Part shown: positions 1 to 8,000 of the stretch, piece by piece
Layout of the letters: the number at the start of each line of letters is the position of its first letter
Position numbering within the stretch: the first letter of the stretch is position 1
Made by a program: the position numbers and the translations under genes
Notes under the pieces: model-generated
What the model was told of the DNA's origin: nothing
The model's database searches: none
The model's input: only the letters and a program-made list of their open reading frames with translations
Origin: Bacteroidota bacterium
GTDB lineage: Bacteria > Bacteroidota > Ignavibacteria > Tepidaquicellales > Tepidaquicellaceae
DNA length: 64,000 bases
NCBI GenBank assembly: GCA_018266835.1
Contig: JAFDZP010000002.1
Span: 1,029,302-1,093,301 of the forward strand
Direction: 5' to 3'

Positions 1-143
1 ATTGCCCCAGTTGCGCCCCAGAAAAAATTCAGGAAGACAAGCCAGAACGGTTCGCGGTCATTACGGTCGAGCCACCATATTAAAATTAAATAAGTGAACA
101 TCGGAACAACTGCCGCAATTAAAGAAGCAAAAGCTAAAAACAT
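1..143 (-). CDS. PrsW-like intramembrane protease, N-terminal part only
   Basis: Reading leftward from an ATG at 141-143, 47 codons remain open to the window edge. The peptide starts with a hydrophobic segment (about residues 1-24), followed by WWLDRNDREPFW and a second hydrophobic stretch with FFWGATGA. A first membrane helix followed by a D-x-x-D-REP motif is typical of the start of PrsW-family glutamic intramembrane proteases, which cleave membrane anchors such as anti-sigma factors. The catalytic Glu motifs lie outside the window, so the assignment rests on the N-terminus alone. The gene follows the DNA alkylation repair gene on the same strand after 48 nt and could be the last gene of that cluster. 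Confidence 0.6.
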   Translation of the reverse strand, partial: MFLAFASLIAAVVPMFTYLILIWWLDRNDREPFWLVFLNFFWGATGA

Positions 144-191
144 TTAGTGGTTATTACTTTAAATGAAGGTTAAATATAATAAATGTATCTA

Positions 192-1268
192 TCAAATAAT
201 CTCAAATTTTTTATCTGCAAGTTTCCCGCCGTTAATGATTATTGAAAGAGTGTGGCTTCCTTTGAAGTGTTTTCTTACAGTAAGGTCTTTGAATGAATGT
301 GACTTTTTAAATTCGTACATCTTTCCTTTTTCATAAACATTTTCAGTTATCTTGAAAATCTTTTTGCTGTTCTTTCCTGAGGAAGTTATAAAATCTATTA
401 TATACTCTAATCTGATTTTTTGTTCCCTATCGGTTTTCATCTTAAAGCTGAATGTAATTTTTTCTCCGACTTTAATTTTATTCTTATCAAATTTTAAATC
501 GGATATTTTAATTCCTTCTGCACCTGTAAATCCAAATAATTTTAATGCTTCTACATTTCCTTTTTTCAGAAGTCCGCGAAGTCCGTGCTTTATTATCCAA
601 TCGGTCTTCGGACTTTTACCGAACCATTTCTTTGCAGTTTCAAATGCAATATCAGGATTATCTTTTGATATATCGTTAAGATTATTAGCAACGCTTTTTC
701 TTACGTATTCAGATTCATCATTTTTTAAAATCTCAAGGATTTTTAAAACTTCAGAAGGATTTTTTTTAAACTCGGGCAGCCCCATTGCCCACGGAAGTCT
801 GGGACGGCTTCCTTCACTCGCTAATCTTCGCACATGATAATTTTTATGTTTTGCCCATTTCAACATCTGAGGCATTAGTTTTTTAGAGTACCTTATTATG
901 AACAGACGGATGGCAAACTCACTGCTGCCATACTGCGTAAATAATTCTAATGCAGATATAGAAGTATCATAATCTTCAAGACCGTAAACTTCTACATAGT
1001 CAGGAAAAGTCATTGCAAGAAAACCTCTGGAATGAACTACGGCTTTTCTTAATATATCAACGGATTTTTTATAATCGGAGGGAAGAACAGCGTGGAGGCA
1101 TACCGAAATATGCCTCATTCTCTGTTTTAATTCTTTGTTATCCCAGTCATTATCAAAAACAAGATTTAAAAATTTTGCTTTATCAAACTTCGGATAAATT
1201 TTTACAAATACATCAGCAAAGTTATTGAGATATTCTTTGCTGAACATATTCTTTAAAGGTTCTGCCAT
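192..1268 (-). CDS. DNA alkylation repair protein (AlkD/HEAT-like)
   Basis: The 358-residue protein resembles the HEAT-like helical DNA alkylation repair family (AlkC/AlkD), glycosylases that remove alkylated bases without flipping them. About residues 50-245 are helical repeats; the stretch near 146-162 (YHVRRLASEGSRPRLPWA) is the most typical family segment, and a second repeat with EYVRKSVANNLNDIS follows near 187. The last ~100 residues (from about 250) look like a beta-rich appendage (FDKNKIKVGEKITFSFKM), seen in some members. It starts 14 nt after the biotin carrier stop and is the fourth gene of a minus-strand cluster, although its function is unrelated to the carboxylase genes. Confidence 0.85.
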   Translation of the reverse strand: MAEPLKNMFSKEYLNNFADVFVKIYPKFDKAKFLNLVFDNDWDNKELKQRMRHISVCLHAVLPSDYKKSVDILRKAVVHSRGFLAMTFPDYVEVYGLEDYDTSISALELFTQYGSSEFAIRLFIIRYSKKLMPQMLKWAKHKNYHVRRLASEGSRPRLPWAMGLPEFKKNPSEVLKILEILKNDESEYVRKSVANNLNDISKDNPDIAFETAKKWFGKSPKTDWIIKHGLRGLLKKGNVEALKLFGFTGAEGIKISDLKFDKNKIKVGEKITFSFKMKTDREQKIRLEYIIDFITSSGKNSKKIFKITENVYEKGKMYEFKKSHSFKDLTVRKHFKGSHTLSIIINGGKLADKKFEII

Positions 1269-1282
1269 TAATCAGTTAAAAT

Positions 1283-1801
1283 TTACTCTAATACTACAAG
1301 TAATTCGTTTTTATTAACAGATTTCTTTTCTTCCACATTAATTTTTTTGATCTTGCAGTCCCTGATTGCTTTTATTTCGTTTTCCATTTTCATTGCTTCG
1401 AGTACAAGTATAACATCACCTTTCTTTACTTCATCGCCTTCTTTTACATTCATTTTCAAAATAACTCCGGGCATTGGAGAGATAATATCGTTCTTCTGCT
1501 TCTTATCTTTCTTTCCGCCGGCGATTTTATCAACAAGTATATCAAGTTCATTCTTGCAGACCATTGTAATTTTATGCGAGTCTATATTAAAAGTAAACTC
1601 ATTGTTCTCTCTTTCATCTTCATTCAGTTCGTATTCAACAATATAATTTTTATCGTTGATGCGGAGAAGCAGAATGCTTTTATCAAGTATTTTATATTCA
1701 AACGTATAATTCTTATCATTGAATAAAAATTCGTTATTGCCGTTAAGAATTATTCCGTTTGTATCAGTTTGACCTGTTATATTAGTTTGGTAGTTGCTCA
1801 T
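1283..1801 (-). CDS. biotin/lipoyl carrier subunit of an acyl-CoA carboxylase
   Basis: A 172-residue biotin carboxyl carrier protein. The C-terminal ~70 residues form the biotinyl domain: SPMPGVILKMNVKEGDEV near 108, then EAMKMEN with the biotinylated Lys at 138. The N-terminal ~95 residues are a beta-rich region followed by a Lys-rich linker (GGKKDKKQK, about 95-103). It carries CO2 from the biotin carboxylase to the carboxyltransferase. Only 6 nt separate it from the upstream biotin carboxylase gene, so the two are surely co-transcribed. Split carrier plus carboxylase pairs of this type usually belong to propionyl- or methylmalonyl-CoA carboxylase complexes; no carboxyltransferase gene is in the window, so the substrate is open. 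Confidence 0.9.
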   Translation of the reverse strand: MSNYQTNITGQTDTNGIILNGNNEFLFNDKNYTFEYKILDKSILLLRINDKNYIVEYELNEDERENNEFTFNIDSHKITMVCKNELDILVDKIAGGKKDKKQKNDIISPMPGVILKMNVKEGDEVKKGDVILVLEAMKMENEIKAIRDCKIKKINVEEKKSVNKNELLVVLE

Positions 1802-1807
1802 AAAATT

Positions 1808-3307
1808 TTATCTAAAGTTATCGAATTTACGGATTGCCCACTTGCTCTCTGATGTGTTTTTCAGAATTGCTTTGTGATTTGAGTTTCCGTTTGTAGATTT
1901 CAAAATAGTTGATGCAAGCGATGCTGCAAGAATCATATCTTTTGTAGCAGCAGTATCTTTCATTTCTTTCATAAAGGTCTTTTCAATATATTGTGTGTGA
2001 TATTTTCCTGACATAAATGCATCTGATTCAAGCAGGCTGAGTAAGAAACTGATATTGGTTTTTACTCCGGCAATTTTATATCCCTTCAAAGCTCTTTTCA
2101 TTTTTGCAATTGCTGTAGGTCTGTCCGGTCCGTAAGAAATTAATTTTGAAATCATTGAATCATAATAAACAGAAATTTCATCGCCCTGCTCAATACCGCT
2201 GTCTTCACGGATTCCGTTTCCGCCTTCTTTTGACATGTAATTTATTTTTCCTATTGAAGGCATAAAATTATTATCAGCATCTTCAGCGTTTATTCTGCAC
2301 TCGATGGCTGCTCCATGAAGTTTAATATCTTCCTGTCTGAAAGATAGTTTTTCACCGTAAGCGATTTTCAACTGCTCTTTTACAAGGTCAAGTCCTGTTC
2401 GCATTTCTGTTATAGGATGCTCTACCTGCAATCTTGTATTAACTTCTAAGAAGTAAAATTTATTATCTGAGTCAACAATAAATTCAACTGTTCCTGCATT
2501 TGTGTAACCCGATTCTATCACAAGTCTCTTTGCGCATTCACCCATTTCTGTTCTTAAAGCTTCATCCATTATAACAGACGGAGTTTCTTCAATAACTTTC
2601 TGATGTCTTCTCTGCATTGAGCATTCTCTTTCACCAAGATGAACTGCATTACCATGTTCATCAGCAAGAATCTGGAACTCAACGTGTCTCGGGTCAAGGA
2701 CATATTTTTCTATAAATACGCTGTCATCACCGAATGAGGAGCGCGCTTCATTCTGCGCCATTCTCATAAATGATTCCAGATCTTTCGGGTCGTTTACTAC
2801 TCTCATTCCTTTCCCGCCGCCGCCTGCTGATGCTTTTATCAGTACAGGGTAGCCGATCTTATCGGCAACTTCTTTTGCTTCTTCAACTGACTTCAAAGCA
2901 TAGTGAGTTCCGGGTACTGTTGGTACGTTTGCTTTTACAGCAATATCTTTTGCGTTAGTTTTGCTTCCGAGGAAATCGATAGCATGTTCGGTTGGTCCTA
3001 TGAATTTTATTCCGTTATCTGCGCATAGTTTTGCGAAGTATCCTCTTTCAGAAAGGAATCCGTATCCGGGATGAATTGCTTCTGCTCCCGATTTTTTTGC
3101 AATCTCAATTAATTTATCTGCAAGCAGATAGCTCTGCGCTGCAGGTGATGCGCCTATATGAAAGGCTTCGTCGGCTTTACGTGCGAATAAAGAATACTTA
3201 TCGAAATCAGAATAAACAGCAACTGTTTTAATTCCCATTTCCCTGGCAGTGTTAATGACTCTTACAGCGATTTCACCTCTGTTGGCAATCAGTATTTTCT
3301 TGAACAT
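1808..3307 (-). CDS. accC: biotin carboxylase subunit of acetyl-/propionyl-CoA carboxylase
   Basis: A 499-residue ATP-grasp biotin carboxylase that carboxylates biotin using ATP and bicarbonate. The N-terminal domain starts KKILIANRGEIAVRV; the ATP-binding glycine loop AGGGGKGMR is at 161-169; the catalytic signature EVNTRLQVEHPITE is at about 288-301. It is about 50 residues longer than E. coli AccC (about 449); the extra C-terminus (HTQYIEKTF and beyond) resembles the split alpha subunits of propionyl/methylcrotonyl-CoA carboxylases. The carrier gene follows after 6 nt. The symbol is used for the activity; the complex could equally be propionyl-CoA carboxylase. Confidence 0.93.
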   Translation of the reverse strand: MFKKILIANRGEIAVRVINTAREMGIKTVAVYSDFDKYSLFARKADEAFHIGASPAAQSYLLADKLIEIAKKSGAEAIHPGYGFLSERGYFAKLCADNGIKFIGPTEHAIDFLGSKTNAKDIAVKANVPTVPGTHYALKSVEEAKEVADKIGYPVLIKASAGGGGKGMRVVNDPKDLESFMRMAQNEARSSFGDDSVFIEKYVLDPRHVEFQILADEHGNAVHLGERECSMQRRHQKVIEETPSVIMDEALRTEMGECAKRLVIESGYTNAGTVEFIVDSDNKFYFLEVNTRLQVEHPITEMRTGLDLVKEQLKIAYGEKLSFRQEDIKLHGAAIECRINAEDADNNFMPSIGKINYMSKEGGNGIREDSGIEQGDEISVYYDSMISKLISYGPDRPTAIAKMKRALKGYKIAGVKTNISFLLSLLESDAFMSGKYHTQYIEKTFMKEMKDTAATKDMILAASLASTILKSTNGNSNHKAILKNTSESKWAIRKFDNFR

Positions 3308-3384
3308 GATAATTAAGTTTTAATTTCAAATTGATCCGAAAGGAATTGAACCCCCTTCCGGAGCCATTTCAAATTAATAATTAT

Positions 3385-4809
3385 CTAATACACCATCACC
3401 TTTCTTTCCGTCATCTCTTCAATTGCATACTTCACACCTTCTCTTGCATTGCCTGATTGTTTTACTCCGCCATACGGCATTGAATCCATTCTGTAAGTTG
3501 AAACATCGTTAATTATTACACCGCCTGTTTCAATGTTCTCATAGGCATACATTGCATTGGCAAAGTTATTTGTAAATACGCCTGCCTGCAAGCCTAAGTC
3601 GGAATCATTTACTTCTTCCACTGCTGTTTTAAAATCTACAAACTCTTTTATTGTAATAAGAGGCGCAAAGACCTCTTTGCTGTTTACGTTTAAATTTTTA
3701 TTTGCGCCTTCAATAATAGTCGGCTGAACTACTGCATTATCTCTCGTTCCGCCCGTTAAAACTTTCGCGCTGGTTTCCTTTGCTTCTTCAATCCACTTTT
3801 CAACTCTCTTAGCCTCGCCTTCATTTATCATGGGACCAATCATTGTATCTTCTTCAAAAGGATTTCCGTATTTCATTTTTGCTGTTTCTTCCAGCATTAT
3901 TTTTTTGAACTCTTCGTACCTGTTTTTATGTACGAAAACTCTCTGCACAGAGATACAGCTCTGGCCTGCCTGAGCAAATCCGCCGACTGCAATTTTTTGC
4001 GCAGCAAGTTTTATATCGGCAGTTTCATCTACTATTACTCCTGCATTTCCGCCGAGCTCAAGTGAAAGCTTTTGCATGTAAGTATGTTTCTTCAGTCCCC
4101 ATCCGACTATCGGGCTGCCTGTGAAAGAAATTAATTTTACTCTGTCGTCTCCTAAAAATTCTTCAATGTCACTACCTGATGATGTTACAACATTTACGGG
4201 GCAATAATCTAATCCCATCTCTTCGCTTGCTTCCTTTACAATTTTGCTAAGCTCAATTCCGCAGCATAAAGATGCGCTTGCAGGCTTTAGCAAAACAACA
4301 TTGCCCGAGGCGAGTGCAGGCGATAATTTATGCGCGACTAAATTGATCGGGAAATTCCATGGAGTAATAGCTAAAATAATTCCTATAGGAAATCTTCGTA
4401 CAATTCCTTTCTTGCCTTCCGAGCCTTTTAATAAATCCAGAGATAACGTTTCGCCTTCAATTCTTTTTGCTTCTTCGCTTCCTAACTGAAAAGTAAGTAC
4501 AGCTCTCTCTACTTCTATACGTGAAAATTTTATAGGCTTGCCTGTCTCTAGTGTTATTAACTGAGCAAGCTCTTCTTTTTTATCTGAAACTTTTTGTGAA
4601 ATTTTTGCTAGTAGGCCGGATTTAGTATAAGTTGGAGTTGATTTATATTTCGGATAAATCGATGAAAGGTAATTTAGGGACTGATTAACGTGTTCCTTGC
4701 TGCTCTTGAAAACTCTCTTTACAACTTTGTTTGTGAAAGGATTTTTTACTTCAACAATTTCGTCGGAATCAGTATATGAATTCTTTATCAGGAATCTTTC
4801 CGTCTCCAT
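3385..4809 (-). CDS. NAD(P)-dependent aldehyde dehydrogenase family protein
   Basis: A 474-residue aldehyde dehydrogenase oxidising an aldehyde to the acid. Family landmarks are TPWNFPINLVAHKLSPALASGN near 149, the catalytic Glu in LELGGNAG (E251), the nucleophile in FAQAGQSCIS (C285) and the C-terminal MPYGGVKQSGNAREGVKYA. It is more like the succinate-semialdehyde/lactaldehyde/phosphonoacetaldehyde group than the betaine-aldehyde group. It lies 77 nt upstream of the biotin carboxylase and may head the cluster; that gap holds a short imperfect GC hairpin (about 3343-3365). The substrate cannot be read from sequence. It differs strongly from the second aldehyde dehydrogenase at 18339. Confidence 0.9.
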   Translation of the reverse strand: METERFLIKNSYTDSDEIVEVKNPFTNKVVKRVFKSSKEHVNQSLNYLSSIYPKYKSTPTYTKSGLLAKISQKVSDKKEELAQLITLETGKPIKFSRIEVERAVLTFQLGSEEAKRIEGETLSLDLLKGSEGKKGIVRRFPIGIILAITPWNFPINLVAHKLSPALASGNVVLLKPASASLCCGIELSKIVKEASEEMGLDYCPVNVVTSSGSDIEEFLGDDRVKLISFTGSPIVGWGLKKHTYMQKLSLELGGNAGVIVDETADIKLAAQKIAVGGFAQAGQSCISVQRVFVHKNRYEEFKKIMLEETAKMKYGNPFEEDTMIGPMINEGEAKRVEKWIEEAKETSAKVLTGGTRDNAVVQPTIIEGANKNLNVNSKEVFAPLITIKEFVDFKTAVEEVNDSDLGLQAGVFTNNFANAMYAYENIETGGVIINDVSTYRMDSMPYGGVKQSGNAREGVKYAIEEMTERKVMVY

Positions 4810-5012
4810 GTATTAAATTTAACAATATTTAAACCTTTTGGTAAGTTAGAAATTCATTCCAAAATTCCGGACGAATTTTTATGAGAAAAATTTCGTATCG
4901 AACTTATACACATAAGAAATCAATAATTTAAATCCTGTAAGAAAATATATGAATTTTAATTTTTTAAGGCAGACTTATTTGTATAGTTTTGATGCAATAT
5001 AATTTTACAGAT

Positions 5013-8000
5013 ATGAAAACACTCATCTTACTAATTCTGGCTTTATTGATTTTGCCTATAAAATCATTTTCACAGGTTGATGTTACTGCAACGTCAGGAA
5101 CAACAGCAGCCACTTATTCTAACTTATCTTCTGCGTTCGTTGCTATCAACAACGCAACTCATCAGGGCGATATAGTAATAACTATAAATGCTAACACCAC
5201 TAACTTTGGGATAATTCTTAATGCTTCCGGAACAGGAGGTGCCAGCTATTCTTCGCTTAAAATAAGACCGGGAATATTGGGACCGATAAATGTTGATAAC
5301 AATATCGGGGGTTCAACTTTTTTATTTAATGGTGTTGATAATATGACTATCGACGGTACTTTGCCCGGCGGATATGGTCCTTTAACTTTCAGAAGCATTC
5401 AAAACTCTTTTAACTCGGTTATGCTTTATTTATATAATGATGCGCAAAATGATACTGTAAGAAATTGCTTTATTCAGTCTAACTCCGGTTATTGCATTAG
5501 TATTGCAAGTCCTGCAACTTCAAGCGGAAATAAAAATATAGTAATTGCGGGAAACGATATAGGAAACGTTTCCGGCTCGGCATTTCCTCAGTACGGAATT
5601 TATTCTTCATTCACTTCAGACAACATAACAGTTTCAGAAAACCGGATTCACGATGTGCTACTTCAGAATAATATCTGCGGGGGAATTTATGTAGCCGGCG
5701 GGGGCTCAGCTTCAAACTGGAAAATAAAAAATAATAGTATCTATTATTCAGTTCCATTCTCTCCAATAGGGTCAACACAGATTTATGGAATTTTTACTCA
5801 GGGCATTTCTAACACGTGCGAAATAACAGGAAACATAATAGGCTATACCGATACAACAAAGACATCACCGGCGACAATTTCTTCATCTGCTAATACTACC
5901 TTCACAGGTATAACATCAGTTGCCACTCAAACCGGAACAATTATAAGGAACAATGTTATAGACGGCTTTGATTTTACTACAGGAATTTTTTCAAACTCAG
6001 TAACGGGTTCATGGTGCGGGATTAACTTTACTACATTTTATGATTCTTACATTGATTCAAACAGAATAGGAAAAACAAGCGGCGCATCAAGTGTAAAGAT
6101 TACTCACAACTCAGGGACGGCATTCGCGACAGGAATGTACTTTTCCAACTTTGGCGGAAATGTATATGTAAGAAATAATACATTCGGTTCAATTGAGGTG
6201 TCAGGTTCATTGAACACAGTTGTTTCTAAATTTTATGCAATAAATATACAGTCGTCAAGTACTTTTAATATTCAAAATAATATCATAGGAGATTCGTCAT
6301 CTATTGCATCTCCGAACTCTATTTCAGTCGGGACGTTAACAACAACTGTAAACAGTATTTTTTCAGGATTAAATATTGAGCAGGGTGTGTTTCCGCCAAT
6401 GAATTTTAGAAACAATATAATCAGAAATTGCCGGGCAAGAACTAACAGCGATTCGGCTGTATGCTATGGAATGAAAACAAACGGAAATGCCGGAACATTC
6501 AGTGTAACCGATAACACCATAAAAGATCTTGAAGCTCGTTCATCTTCAACGGGAAGCTCAAAGGTTTACGGAATTTACTATCTTAGTTCGAATGGTACTC
6601 CCTGTGAATACAGAAGAAATCAGGTTAACAGCCTGAGCTCGGTATGCGGCACAGGAGCAAGAAGCGGAGCAATGGGAATGTTTATTTCAACTCCAAACTT
6701 CGGCATTACATGTGATTCAAATATTGTTCATGATATTAATACTAACAGCTGCGCTGCAGGAATTACAGGAGGTGCTGTAGGTATTTATGCTTATGCAAAT
6801 TGCACAAACAACAAAATTTATAATATTATTAATACCAATGCCACTGTAAACAACGTTTATGCCGTCGGATTATTTGCAGGAGGAGCTGATAACAGAAGAA
6901 ATCTTGTTTATGATATAAAGACACAAACCTCAAATATATCTACAATCGAAGGGATTCGATTTACCGGTAATTATCTTGTTTGCAATGTTGTTTCGCTCGG
7001 TAGCGGTATTACAACTGATCCTGCAATTAAAGCTATAAATGATTCTAGTTTTCAGGCAAAGATAATTGTTTATAATAGTATTTACATAGGGGGAACACAG
7101 TCATCCAATGTAACAAACACGGCGGGTTATTATATAAATTTCGCAACGAATACCCAGTTATATAATAATATTTTTTATAATGCGCGGGCAAGCACCGGAG
7201 CTACTAATTATTTTACAGGAAGACATTATGGAATAAAGACAAACTTCTCCGGATTTTCCTCTTTAATTATCAGCTATAATAACATCACATCATTAAATAA
7301 CGGCGGTATGTTTATTGGAAGCAGCAATACAGAAATTGCCAATGTTTCAGATTTTAAATCTTATACTAGCGGTAATGGTGCATTTTGTTTTTCATCTGAC
7401 CCGCAGTATAATAATCCCGGAAGCTCACCGCCCGATTTAACTCTGCCTATGAATAACAAACAATCAAATGGCGGCTCAAGGCTGAATGCTTTTTTCAATA
7501 CTGATTTCAATGGAAACAGCAGAGCACTGCCAAGCACAAACAGACCCGATATGGGAGCATTTGAAGCTGACTATGGTGACCCAACAATAGATTTGCAGGA
7601 GCCGTATATTTATTACGGTCAGCTTTCACAGGACTTGGTTACAAATAATTCAAGAACACTTACAAATTTTGTATGGATATCCGATAATAAATCTCCTTCT
7701 AATACAAACACGCCAAGAGTTTATTTTAAAAGAAGCGATGACCCAAATGCAAATTTACCTGTTGCTACGAACTCATCTTCTGACCCAATGGGCTGGAGAT
7801 ATAATTCAGGTACAACATCAGATGCCGGCTCAGAAAGATATTATTCATTTGTTATTGATTACTCTATTATGAATCCCTCCTCGACATTAACAGGAGACGC
7901 AACCAATATTCAGTATTTTGTCTCAGCAGAAGATGAAGCGGGAAATTTTAACTCGAATGGTTACGGAGCATATCCGGGAACTCCGCTGGTAAATGTAACT

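Noticed and set aside
3340-3366. tRNA-like 3' end between the aldehyde dehydrogenase and biotin carboxylase genes (minus strand, GGGGGTTCAATTCC)
   Set aside because: The T-arm-like word forms only a short imperfect hairpin with G-T pairs; no acceptor, D or anticodon arm is present.
4872-4896. Hairpin CGAATTTTT...AAAAATTTCG before the first beta-helix gene
   Set aside because: The pairing has a bulge and is pure AT in the middle; expected by chance in AT-rich DNA.
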